From positions 3,224,001-3,288,000 of the forward strand of contig NZ_CP031417.1 in assembly GCF_003367395.1 (NCBI RefSeq): a stretch of DNA of 64,000 nt, given 5' to 3'. The DNA is from Pseudolabrys taiwanensis. GTDB lineage: Bacteria > Pseudomonadota > Alphaproteobacteria > Rhizobiales > Xanthobacteraceae. The notes beneath the pieces are model-generated. The model saw nothing but the letters and a program-made list of their open reading frames with translations. It was not told the DNA's origin and searched no databases. The first letter of the stretch is position 1. The number at the start of each line of letters is the position of its first letter. Positions 9,619 to 17,699 of this stretch are shown one piece after another. The position numbers and the translations under genes are program-made.

Positions 9619-9790
9619 CCCGTCACCCTGAGGTGGTCGCGCGTAGCGCGGCCCTCGAAGGGCGACGGCCAACCGATGCCGGATTTATCCGACATCGGCC
9701 GTTCAACCGACGCATGTCGGCCAGGGCCGACTTGCGGTGGCCGCGCATCCTTCGAGGCTCGCATCGCTCGCACCTCAGGATGACGGAGAG
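9619..9790. repeat. Mosaic palindromic intergenic repeat, copy 1
   Basis: About 170 bp between the binding-protein and permease genes. The ends are inverted copies (CCGTCACCCTGAGGTG at the left, CACCTCAGGATGACGG at the right), with internal hairpins such as CCGATGCCGGA/TCCGACATCGG. A related copy lies at 12536-12680. It should fold into a strong RNA structure inside the operon mRNA, like the REP elements that protect upstream binding-protein mRNA. Confidence 0.8.
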
Positions 9791-9811
9791 AAGCCGGGGC
9801 TAGACGACTTC

Positions 9812-11482
9812 ATGGGTACTTCCCTCTACCGCCTCATCGTCCTTGGCGTCACCGCCATTTGCGTGGTGGCGCCGCTGTCGCTCGTCATCTACCAGAGCTT
9901 TTTGACAGCGCCGTTCTTCGATCCCTCGGCAAAGTTCGGTCTGCTCGCGTACTCCTTCGTCTTCGAAGACCCCGATTTTTCCCAAGCGTTCTGGACCACG
10001 ATCATCGTCGCCGCCGGCATGGCCATCATCGCCGTGCCATTAGGGGCCCTGCTCGCCTTCCTGATGGTGCGGACCGACGTCCCTGGGCGTAACTGGCTCG
10101 AGCCGTTGATTCTCGTGCCGATCTTCGTCTCCGCCGTGGTGATCGCTTTCGGCTACGTCGTCGCCATCGGCCCGGTCGGCATCTTCTCGACTCTGGCGAA
10201 AGACGTCCTCGGCTTCGTGCCGTGGAATCTCTATTCGATTCCAGCGCTGATCGTGATCGCCGGCCTGACCCACGTGCCGCACGTCTATCTCTACAGCGCC
10301 GCGGCGCTACGCGGGCTCGGCAGCGATCTCGAGGAGGCCGCCCGTATTGCCGGCGCCAATCCGTTCCGGGTCGCTGTCAATGTCAGCCTGCCGATGATCA
10401 TGCCGGCGATCCTGTTCGCCGGCGTGCTCGTGTTCTTCCTCGGCTTTGAACTGTTCGGCCTGCCGTTGGTGCTCGGCGATCCACAGGACGTGCTCGTCCT
10501 GTCGACGTATCTGTACAAGCTGACCAACAAGCTCGGCATCCCATCGTATCAACTCATGGCGGTGGTCGTGGTGGTGATCATCGCCGTGACCGCGCCGCTC
10601 GTGTTCATGCAGCGGCTCTTGCTGCGTCAGGCGCAACGTTACGTCTCGGTGCGTGGCAAGGGCCTCAAGACCCAGCCCTTGCGCCTGCATGGCTGGCGCT
10701 GGGTCGCCTTCGGCGCGATCCTGCTCTGGCTGTTCGTCACGGTCGCGGTGCCGCTGTTCGGCATCACCTTGCGCTCCTTCGTCACCACCTGGGGCGAAGG
10801 CGTCAAACTGCTCGACGTGCTCACGCTCGACCACTACCGCGAGCTCAGCGACTACCCGAACGTCATCCGCGGCATTCTCAATACGCTCGGCATCGGCATC
10901 ATCGGCGGCGCGGCAGCCGTGGCCTGCTACACGCTGATCGCGCTCGCCGTACATCGCTGGACCTCCGGCTGGACGCGCGTCGTCGACTATCTGGTGATGG
11001 TGCCCCGCGCGATGCCGGGCCTCGTCGCCGGTCTCGCGCTGCTCTGGGTGTTCCTGTTCGTGCCGTTCCTGTCGCCGTTGAAGTCGACGATGGTGTCGAT
11101 CTGGCTCGCTTATTCGATCGTCTGGCTGGCCTATGGCATGCGGCTCGTCTCCGGGACGCTGCTGCAGGTCGGCCCCGAGCTCGAAGAAGCCGCGCGCGTT
11201 TCCGGCGCCTCCGACCTCCGCGCCAAGCGCGACGTCACCGTGCCGCTCGTCCGCTACGGCATCCTCGCGAGCTGGCTGCTGATCTTCCTCATCTTCGTGC
11301 GCGAATATTCGACCGGCATCTACCTGCTTGGCCCCGGCACCGAGGTGATCGGCTCGCTGTTGGTGTCGCTGTGGGGCACCGGCGCCGTCGATCTCGTCTC
11401 CGCGCTTTCCGTGGTAAACGTCCTGATGATCGGTGTCGGCCTCGCCGTCGCCGTCCGGCTTGGAGTACGCCTGCATGGCTGA
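9812..11482 (+). CDS. ABC transporter permease, two fused BPD domains (FbpB/AfuB type)
   Basis: A 556-residue inner-membrane protein with about twelve hydrophobic helices in two homologous halves. Each half has an EAA loop (EEAARIAGANPFRV and EEAARVSGASDLRA). This duplicated layout is typical of ferric-iron/2-aminoethylphosphonate-type importers. I place the start at the ATG at 9812 (MGTSLYRL). A longer in-frame extension to 9737 would translate the palindromic repeat and is not credible. The 3' end overlaps the ATPase gene by 8 bp. Confidence 0.9.
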   Translation: MGTSLYRLIVLGVTAICVVAPLSLVIYQSFLTAPFFDPSAKFGLLAYSFVFEDPDFSQAFWTTIIVAAGMAIIAVPLGALLAFLMVRTDVPGRNWLEPLILVPIFVSAVVIAFGYVVAIGPVGIFSTLAKDVLGFVPWNLYSIPALIVIAGLTHVPHVYLYSAAALRGLGSDLEEAARIAGANPFRVAVNVSLPMIMPAILFAGVLVFFLGFELFGLPLVLGDPQDVLVLSTYLYKLTNKLGIPSYQLMAVVVVVIIAVTAPLVFMQRLLLRQAQRYVSVRGKGLKTQPLRLHGWRWVAFGAILLWLFVTVAVPLFGITLRSFVTTWGEGVKLLDVLTLDHYRELSDYPNVIRGILNTLGIGIIGGAAAVACYTLIALAVHRWTSGWTRVVDYLVMVPRAMPGLVAGLALLWVFLFVPFLSPLKSTMVSIWLAYSIVWLAYGMRLVSGTLLQVGPELEEAARVSGASDLRAKRDVTVPLVRYGILASWLLIFLIFVREYSTGIYLLGPGTEVIGSLLVSLWGTGAVDLVSALSVVNVLMIGVGLAVAVRLGVRLHG

Positions 11483-12530
11483 GCTTATCGTCAACGACCT
11501 GCGCCTCAGGCTCGGCGACAACGAGATCCTCAAAGGCGTGTCGCTTAAAGTGCCGGCCGGCCAGGTGGTGGCGCTGCTCGGACCGTCCGGCTCCGGTAAG
11601 ACAACGCTGCTCCGGGCCATCGCGGGCCTCGAAGTGCCGCATGCCGGCTCGATCGGCATCGGCGAACGCGCCTTCTTCGATGCCGCGCGCAAGATCGATC
11701 TGCCCGCAGAACAGCGTGGACTCGGCCTCGTGTTCCAGTCCTACGCATTGTGGCCGCACCGCACGGTGTTCGACAACGTCGCCTACGGGCTCAAGCTGCG
11801 GGGCACGGCCGCGGCCGAGATCAAAAGCCGCGTCGACACCACCTTGTCGCAGATTGGCCTTGGCCATCTCGGCGCGCGCTATCCGCACCAACTCTCCGGC
11901 GGCCAGCAGCAGCGCGTCGCCATCGCGCGCGCGCTGGTCTATCAGCCGCCATTGATCCTGCTCGATGAACCTCTGTCGAACCTCGACGCCAAACTGCGCG
12001 AGGAGGCTCGCGCTTGGCTGCGCACCCTGATCGTAACGCTCGGCCTTTCGGCCATCCATGTAACGCATGATCAGGTTGAGGCCATGGCGATCGCCGACCG
12101 CATCGTGCTGCTGGAGGCCGGCGTGATCGCACAAGAGGGACCGCCGACGGCGCTCTACAACGAGCCGGCGACATTGTTCGCGGCCGAGTTCATGGGTAGC
12201 AACAACAAGCTCGCAGGTACGTTGCTCGAAGTATCCGGCGATCGGGCAACCATGGACGTGTTCGGCGAACGCATCACCGGCATGGCGCGGACGAAAGCAG
12301 CGAGCGGCGCCAAGGCCACCGGCATCATTCGCCTGGAGCGCGTGCGTTGCGCCAGCGGGCCCGGCCCGAACCGGCTGAAGATGGATCTGAAAGCGCCGAT
12401 GTATCTCGGCGAGCGCTGGGAGCTGGTGTTTTCGCGCGACGATCTGACCGTACGCGCCTATGCCACCGCGCCACTCGAGCCCGGCGAGCATTACGTGGAG
12501 TTTCCGCCCGAGGCGTTGTGGGTGTTTTGA
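11475..12530 (+). CDS. ABC transporter ATP-binding protein (FbpC/PotA type)
   Basis: A 351-residue ATPase. It has Walker A GPSGSGKTT near residue 36, signature LSGGQQQR, Walker B LILLDEPLSNLDAKLR and H-loop HVTHDQ. A C-terminal regulatory TOBE-like domain lies at about residues 240-351. The start at 11475 overlaps the end of the permease gene by 8 bp and begins the conserved ATPase fold within six residues, so upstream in-frame starts inside the permease gene are rejected. It energises the importer encoded by the two preceding genes. Confidence 0.92.
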   Translation: MAELIVNDLRLRLGDNEILKGVSLKVPAGQVVALLGPSGSGKTTLLRAIAGLEVPHAGSIGIGERAFFDAARKIDLPAEQRGLGLVFQSYALWPHRTVFDNVAYGLKLRGTAAAEIKSRVDTTLSQIGLGHLGARYPHQLSGGQQQRVAIARALVYQPPLILLDEPLSNLDAKLREEARAWLRTLIVTLGLSAIHVTHDQVEAMAIADRIVLLEAGVIAQEGPPTALYNEPATLFAAEFMGSNNKLAGTLLEVSGDRATMDVFGERITGMARTKAASGAKATGIIRLERVRCASGPGPNRLKMDLKAPMYLGERWELVFSRDDLTVRAYATAPLEPGEHYVEFPPEALWVF

Positions 12531-12535
12531 TTTGA

Positions 12536-12680
12536 CCCGTCATCCTGAGGTGCGAGCGTGCGAAGCACGCGAGGCTCGAGGGATGAACGGCCCGGGTGCC
12601 CATACCCGCAGCAGCGCCTCGGCCGTCGCCCTTCGAGGCTCGCAACCCGCGGTCGCTCGCACCTCAGGGTGACGGAGAGA
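12536..12680. repeat. Mosaic palindromic intergenic repeat, copy 2
   Basis: About 145 bp between the ATPase and DapA-like genes, with inverted ends (CCCGTCATCCTGAGGTGCGAG and CTCGCACCTCAGGGTGACGG). The same end sequences bound copy 1 at 9619-9790. The right end (GACGGAGAGAGG) runs almost into the ribosome-binding region of the next gene, as it does in copy 1. Confidence 0.8.
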
Positions 12681-12697
12681 GGTTGGAGTACCGTCTT

Positions 12698-13570
12698 ATG
12701 CCCGACTTCCACGGCGTCTTTCCCTATCTCGTGTCGCCGATCGACGGCGAGGGGCGGATACTCACCGATGTGCTCGGCAAGCTATCCGACGATCTGATCA
12801 AGGCGGGCGTGCACGGCCTGACGCCGCTCGGCTCGACCGGCGAGTTCGCTTATCTCAACGCGGAACAGCGCGCAGCGGTGGTGGAAGCAACCATCGAAGC
12901 GGTGAACAAGCGGGTGCCCGTGGTGGCAGGCGTTGCCTCCACCTCGACGGCCGACGCGGTGGCGCAAGCGAAGCGCTATCAGGCATTGGGCGCAGACGGC
13001 ATTCTCGCCATCTGCGAGGCCTACTTCCCGCTCAAGGACGCGCAGGTCGAGGCTTATTTCCGCGCCATCGCCGATGCGGTCGATATTCCGGTGGTGCTCT
13101 ATACTAACCCGAACTTCCAGCGCAGCGATTTGACACTCGATGTGATCGCCCGGCTCTCAGAGCACCCGCGTATCCGCTACATCAAGGATGCCTCGACCAA
13201 TACCGGCCGCCTGCTGTCGATCTTGAACCGCGCGCCAAGCATGAAGGTGTTTTCAGCTTCGGCACACATTCCAGCCGCCGTGATGCTGATCGGCGGTGTC
13301 GGCTGGATGGCGGGGCCGGCCTGCATCGTACCGCGCCAGAGTGTGACGCTTTACGAACTCTGTCGCGCCCAGAAATGGTCGGAGGCCATGGCGCTGCAGC
13401 ACGCATTGTGGCGCATCAACGAGGCCTTTGCCCGATTCAATCTTGCTGCCTGCATCAAAGCGGGCTTAGCAATCCAGGGCTACCCCGTCGGCGACCCGGT
13501 GCCGCCGCAGACGCCGCTCACCGTCGAGCAGCGGAAGGTGGTGAAGGGAATCCTCGCATCGCTTCCTTAA
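12698..13570 (+). CDS. Dihydrodipicolinate synthase/N-acetylneuraminate lyase family protein
   Basis: A 290-residue class I aldolase-like TIM barrel. The pyruvate-binding loop motif GSTGE (45-49), catalytic tyrosine Tyr135 (YTNPN) and Schiff-base lysine Lys163 (YIKDAS) are all visible. The family cleaves or forms C-C bonds with pyruvate, or dehydrates sugar acids. Position after an ABC importer suggests a catabolic lyase, not the lysine-biosynthetic DapA. The ATG at 12698 is chosen because the longer frame runs through a repeat; GGTTGGAG lies upstream. Confidence 0.87.
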   Translation: MPDFHGVFPYLVSPIDGEGRILTDVLGKLSDDLIKAGVHGLTPLGSTGEFAYLNAEQRAAVVEATIEAVNKRVPVVAGVASTSTADAVAQAKRYQALGADGILAICEAYFPLKDAQVEAYFRAIADAVDIPVVLYTNPNFQRSDLTLDVIARLSEHPRIRYIKDASTNTGRLLSILNRAPSMKVFSASAHIPAAVMLIGGVGWMAGPACIVPRQSVTLYELCRAQKWSEAMALQHALWRINEAFARFNLAACIKAGLAIQGYPVGDPVPPQTPLTVEQRKVVKGILASLP

Positions 13571-13595
13571 CCTCTCCCCGCATTGCGAGGAGAGG
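13571..13595. repeat. Inverted repeat after the DapA-like gene
   Basis: CCTCTCC and GGAGAGG arms enclose an inner CGCA/TGCG hairpin immediately after the stop codon of the lyase gene. It may end or stabilise the transporter operon transcript. There is no T-run, so it is not a classical intrinsic terminator. Confidence 0.5.
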
Positions 13596-13661
13596 GAAAA
13601 GCATCCCAAAACGAGACAGCCGCCCAACCGATTCTTAACGGTTCCTTGCTAATTGAGCTCC

Positions 13662-15095
13662 ATGGCCCCGCCGTCCTACGCATCCCGGCTGCCGCCCGCG
13701 CCGGATGAACCTGCGCGCGGCGACACCGACAGCCCCTCGCCCGTTTCGTCCGCGGCGCGACTGATCGCGCGCGTGAGGGCCATCCTCGCCGACAAGAGCG
13801 AAAGCCGGCTGGCGCAACTCGTCGCCGGCAAGGTGTTCCTCGTGCGCGTTGCGAGCGCGCTGCTGGCGCTCGTGTCGCAGGTCCTGCTTGCGCGCTTCAT
13901 GGGCGCGTACGAGTTCGGCATCTACATCTATGTCTGGACCTGGGTGCTGATGATCGGCGCGCTCTCGGACATGGGCCTGTCGTCCGCCGCGCGGCGCTTC
14001 ATTCCCGAATACACCGAATTGAAGGCGTTCGATCACCTGCGCGGCTTCATCGCCGGCTCGCGCTGGCTGGCGTTCGGCATCGCCAGCGCAATCGGCGCGG
14101 TCGGCGCGGTCGGCGTTTGGCTGCTGCAGGACGTCATCAACCACTACACCGTCATCCCGCTCTACCTCGCGTGCCTCACCATCCCGATCTACGGCCTGGT
14201 GCAGACGCAAGCCGGCATTGCGCAGTCCTACGACTGGCCGAACCTGGCGCTGATGCCGTTCTACATCTGGCGCCAACTCGCCATCACCGTCGCGATGGGC
14301 GCGGCCTGGTTGTTCGGCGCGCCGACGGACGCGGTGACGGCGATGATCGTCGCCGTCGCCACCACGTGGCTCGTCACCCTCGGGCAACTGGTGATGCTCG
14401 AGCGCCGCCTCAAGCGCAAAGTCGAGCCGGGACCAAAGACCTACGAACCGAAGACCTGGCTGGCCACCTCGCTGCCGATCTTCGTCGTCGAAGGCTTCTA
14501 CCTGCTGCTGACCTACGTCGACATCCTGATGCTCGAGCAGATGCGCTCGCCCCAGGATGTCGCCGTGTACTATGCCGGCGCGCGGCTGCTCGCCATTGTC
14601 GCTTTCGTCTATTTCGCTATCGCCGGCGCCACCACGCACAAGTTCACTCAATACTACGTCGCCGGCGACAAAGAGCGCCTCGCGACCTTCTTCAAGGAGA
14701 CGACGCGCTGGACCTTCTGGCCCTCGCTCGCCATCTGCGCGGTGATCCTCGCCTTCGGCTATCCGCTGCTCGGTCTGTTCGGCCCGAATTTCGGCGAAGG
14801 CTATGTCGTGATGTTCATTCTCGCCGTCGGCATGCTGGCGCGCGCCGCCGTCGGCCCGGCCGAGCGGCTGCTCAACATGCTCGGCGACCGCAAGCAATGC
14901 GCCTCGATCTACGCCCTCGCCTTCGCGATCAATCTGGCGCTGTGCCTCGTGCTGATCCCACGCCTCGGTATCGAAGGCGCCGCGATTTCGACTTCGACCG
15001 CGCTAGTCGTCGAGTCGATCATGCTTTACGTCACGGCCAAACGGCGCCTCGGCTTCCACGTCTTTATTGTGGGCTCCTCCAAGCGGTCCCCCTGA
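13662..15095 (+). CDS. Polysaccharide/lipid flippase-like membrane protein (MATE/Wzx superfamily)
   Basis: A 477-residue integral membrane protein with about twelve to fourteen hydrophobic segments after a Pro/Ser/Arg-rich cytoplasmic N-terminus (about 40 residues). Features such as RFMGAYEFGIYIYVWT and the paired-helix pattern resemble oligosaccharide-repeat flippases (RfbX/Wzx). The start is the ATG at 13662; a TTG three codons upstream is possible. No glycosyltransferases are adjacent, so the cargo is unknown. The stop is 25 bp from the stop of the convergent acyl-CoA synthetase gene. Confidence 0.83.
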   Translation: MAPPSYASRLPPAPDEPARGDTDSPSPVSSAARLIARVRAILADKSESRLAQLVAGKVFLVRVASALLALVSQVLLARFMGAYEFGIYIYVWTWVLMIGALSDMGLSSAARRFIPEYTELKAFDHLRGFIAGSRWLAFGIASAIGAVGAVGVWLLQDVINHYTVIPLYLACLTIPIYGLVQTQAGIAQSYDWPNLALMPFYIWRQLAITVAMGAAWLFGAPTDAVTAMIVAVATTWLVTLGQLVMLERRLKRKVEPGPKTYEPKTWLATSLPIFVVEGFYLLLTYVDILMLEQMRSPQDVAVYYAGARLLAIVAFVYFAIAGATTHKFTQYYVAGDKERLATFFKETTRWTFWPSLAICAVILAFGYPLLGLFGPNFGEGYVVMFILAVGMLARAAVGPAERLLNMLGDRKQCASIYALAFAINLALCLVLIPRLGIEGAAISTSTALVVESIMLYVTAKRRLGFHVFIVGSSKRSP

Positions 15096-15120
15096 CCATC
15101 CGGAGCGAGGAGACTGAGCG

Positions 15121-16737
15121 CTAAGCCTTATCCCGCAACATCCTTCTGATCACCTTGCCCGTGGTCGTCATTGGCATCTGCTCGATGAAGGCCACCTCGC
15201 GCGGATATTCGTGCGCCGACAGGCGCGTGCGCACGAAGCTCTGGATTTCGGCCGCGAGCGCGGCGGACGGCGCGTGACCAGGTTTAAGCACGACGAAAGC
15301 CTTCACGATCTCGGTGCGCACCAGATCGGGCTTGCCGACTGCTGCGGCGAGCGCCACCGCGGGATGACGGATGAGACAATCCTCGATTTCGCCGGGACCG
15401 ATGCGGAAGCCGGATGACGTGATCACATCGTCGTCGCGGCCGACGAAGTTGATGTAGGCCTCCTCATCCATCACACCCTGATCGCCCGTGGTCATCCAGT
15501 CGCCGATGAACTTGTCGCGCGTCGCCTCCGGCCGTCCCCAGTATTGCAGGAACATCACCGGGTCCGGCCACTTCACCGCGATCTGGCCGATCTCGCCGCG
15601 CTTGACCTCGTGGCCGTCGCGATCGATGACCGCCACGCTATGACCCGGCACCGCCTTGCCCATCGTGCCGACCTTGAGGGCGCCGAGTTGCGCACAGCTG
15701 CCGATCACGAGATTGCATTCGGTCTGACCATAGAACTCGTTGATGGTGACGCCGAAAGCCTCGCGTCCCCATTCCAGCGCCTCGATGCCGAGCGACTCGC
15801 CGCCCGAGCCTACGGCGCGCAGCTTGAGATCGAAGCGGCCGCGCGGGTTCGCCGCCGCGCGCATCATGCGCAGCGCCGTCGGCGGGATGAAGGCCGTACG
15901 CACCTCCAACCCCGCCATCAGCGCGAAGGCCTGTTCGGGATCGAACTTTTCCCCGGCGCGCGCGACGACCGGCACGCCGTGATGCAGACACGGCAGCAAC
16001 ACATCGAGCAGACCGCCGGCCCAGGCCCAGTCCGCCGGCGTCCAGAAGCGATCGCCGGTTTGCGGAAACGGATAATAAGGCAGCTCGGCGCCGGGCAGAT
16101 GGCCGAGCAAGACCCGGTGTGCGTGCAGCGCGCCTTTCGGCTGACCCGTCGTGCCGGAGGTGTAGATCATCAGCGCCGGGTCGTCGGCCGACGTGTCGAC
16201 AGCGGTGAAATCGGACGAAGCCTTCGCCGCCAAAGCGCGGACGTCGAACGCGCCATCCCCGGCGCCGTCGACCGACAGCACGCAGGTCACGCCCGGCACT
16301 TCGTGGCGCACGTCGGCGAGCTTCGCGAGCCCTTGCGCATTGGTGATGAGCGCCTTGGCGCCGGCGTTCTGCAGGCGATAGCTCAACGCGTCGGGACCGA
16401 ACAGGATGGCGATCGGCAGGGCGATCGCACCCAGCTTGTAGATCGCGACATGGGCGGCAGCGACTTCGGGCGCCTGCGGCAGCATAATAGCTACGCGGTC
16501 GCCGCGTGCGATACCGTGCGCGCGCAACACATTGGCCAAACGGTTCGCCGTATCGCGCAGCCGGCCAAAGCTGACCTCTTCGACGCTGCCGTCGGCCTTC
16601 ACATGAAGAATGGCGAGACGCCCGGGATCGGCCGCCGCCCAGCGATCGCAGACATCGACGCCGATGTTGTAGCGCCCGGGGATTTTCCAGCGGAACTCAC
16701 GCGTGAGCGTGTCGAAGTCTTCGGCAGATCCCAGCAT
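15121..16737 (-). CDS. Acyl-CoA synthetase (AMP-forming; acetyl/medium-chain type)
   Basis: A 538-residue ANL-superfamily acid--CoA ligase. Motifs are IYTSGTTGQPKGA, NEFYGQTECN, TTGDQG, and a C-terminal PMTTTGKVIRRML with the adenylation lysine. The N-terminal half (WKIPGRYNIGVDVCDRWAA) is like that of the AcsA/medium-chain acyl-CoA synthetase group, which activates short or medium fatty or aromatic acids. Transcription is convergent with the flippase gene. The substrate cannot be assigned from sequence alone, and no clear Shine-Dalgarno is seen before the ATG. Confidence 0.88.
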   Translation of the reverse strand: MLGSAEDFDTLTREFRWKIPGRYNIGVDVCDRWAAADPGRLAILHVKADGSVEEVSFGRLRDTANRLANVLRAHGIARGDRVAIMLPQAPEVAAAHVAIYKLGAIALPIAILFGPDALSYRLQNAGAKALITNAQGLAKLADVRHEVPGVTCVLSVDGAGDGAFDVRALAAKASSDFTAVDTSADDPALMIYTSGTTGQPKGALHAHRVLLGHLPGAELPYYPFPQTGDRFWTPADWAWAGGLLDVLLPCLHHGVPVVARAGEKFDPEQAFALMAGLEVRTAFIPPTALRMMRAAANPRGRFDLKLRAVGSGGESLGIEALEWGREAFGVTINEFYGQTECNLVIGSCAQLGALKVGTMGKAVPGHSVAVIDRDGHEVKRGEIGQIAVKWPDPVMFLQYWGRPEATRDKFIGDWMTTGDQGVMDEEAYINFVGRDDDVITSSGFRIGPGEIEDCLIRHPAVALAAAVGKPDLVRTEIVKAFVVLKPGHAPSAALAAEIQSFVRTRLSAHEYPREVAFIEQMPMTTTGKVIRRMLRDKA

Positions 16738-16778
16738 GGGAAGAGGCTAGAGAGGGGCACGCTCGGCTGCAAGACACA

Positions 16779-16830
16779 GCTGTCATCCCGACCCAGCGAG
16801 CGAAAGCGAGCCGGGGTCCAGTACGCCGTG
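16779..16830. repeat. GTCATCCC-type intergenic repeat
   Basis: The sequence TGTCATCCCGACCCAGCGAG and the following CGAAAGCGAGCCGGGGTCCAG form the imperfect hairpin repeat common between genes of this group of alphaproteobacteria. Related elements are at 23433 and 57782. Confidence 0.6.
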
Positions 16831-16887
16831 ACCTATCGATAGGCTGCGGTGCATCAGGCCCTGCTTTCGCGGGGCGCTGGCCCGCCG

Positions 16888-17412
16888 TCAGTTCTTCTTA
16901 TCGTCCGGCTCGGCCAGGATCAGCGCCCAATAGACCTTGTATTTCGATCCCGGCGTGTAGACCGCGGCGATGCCCATGCGGGTCGCGCCCTTGAGCAGCA
17001 TGTTGGCGCGGTGCGGCGGTGAATCGCGCCAGCCGGAGAACGCTTCCGCCAAGGTATGATAACCGGCGCTGATGTTCTCCGCCGCGGTCTTGGCGTCGTA
17101 TCCCGATGCCTTGAGCCGCACATTGAACGGCTTGCCGGCGGCATGGTCGAGCTTGTCACGCTTGGCCATGACCTCGGCCTGGGCCTGCGCCAGGCGGGTG
17201 AGTTCGGGATCGAGCGTCACGGCCGGAAGACTATTGTTGGCGCGGTAGCCAGAGATCATCGAGGCAGCGGCCGCGTCGTCGAGCTGCGCGCCTGGCTGCG
17301 CCAGGTTCCGATAGAAGCTCGGCTCGGCCTTCGGCGCGTAATTGTCATTGCCGGCGCAGGCGGCAAGACCGCCCAGCACCGCAAAGGCCAGGAACAAACG
17401 AGCAAGCTTCAT
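16888..17412 (-). CDS. CAP (SCP/PR1-like) domain lipoprotein
   Basis: A 174-residue secreted protein. The N-terminal signal MKLARLFLAF...LAAC has a lipobox with Cys19, so it should be lipid-anchored. The CAP domain (about 45-165) shows the conserved His in LDHAA, the AENISAGY motif and GWRDSPPHRANML. Bacterial CAP proteins are of poorly known function, often envelope-associated. I use the start at 17412 because it gives the lipoprotein signal; an in-frame extension to 17565 lacks any plausible secretion signal. Confidence 0.85.
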   Translation of the reverse strand: MKLARLFLAFAVLGGLAACAGNDNYAPKAEPSFYRNLAQPGAQLDDAAAASMISGYRANNSLPAVTLDPELTRLAQAQAEVMAKRDKLDHAAGKPFNVRLKASGYDAKTAAENISAGYHTLAEAFSGWRDSPPHRANMLLKGATRMGIAAVYTPGSKYKVYWALILAEPDDKKN

Positions 17413-17600
17413 CGGCTGAAAACTCCCCAGGGTCGAGGGCGGTACAAAGGCGCACGACCATGGCCGAACGGTGGTGAAGAAACCGCTATTTGCGCCGCAC
17501 GACCCGGCCTTTGGACGGCTCACCGCCGACGCACGCCGTTCCCCTCTTCTGACACCGGCTGACAAATAAGAACGATGCGTTGTCGACCGAGGAGGCGCCG

Positions 17601-17687
17601 ATGCAGGACGCCCCCCGCGGCATAACTCCCCGGCGCCACGCGCGCCGCTCCCGGCAAGTATTCAGCAGACGGAGCGCGCCGGGGTAA
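17601..17687 (+). CDS. Possible 28-residue Arg-rich small protein
   Basis: A short frame (begins MQDAPRG, ends RRSAPG) is preceded by an excellent AGGAGG with 7-bp spacing, in the 287-bp gap between the CAP gene and the molybdenum hydroxylase gene. About nine of 28 residues are Arg. The 3' half lies in a GC-rich inverted repeat (CCCCGGCGC ... GCGCCGGGG). It could be a real small protein, a leader or chance. No homologue is recognised. Confidence 0.2.
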   Translation: MQDAPRGITPRRHARRSRQVFSRRSAPG

Positions 17688-17699
17688 GAGAGCAAGCCC

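Noticed and set aside
9737..9811. Upstream extension of the double permease to an earlier start
   Set aside because: It would translate the palindromic repeat (SRLASLAPQDDGE). The same kind of translated repeat appears before the DapA-like gene, so both are artefacts of the repeat.
10307..11692. A 461-codon open frame on the minus strand opposite the double permease gene
   Set aside because: It is a by-product of high GC and third-position bias. The product is Arg/Asp/His-rich without any domain, while the plus-strand frame is a clear permease.
12596..12697. Upstream extension of the DapA-like gene
   Set aside because: It translates repeat copy 2; family homology starts at the ATG at 12698.
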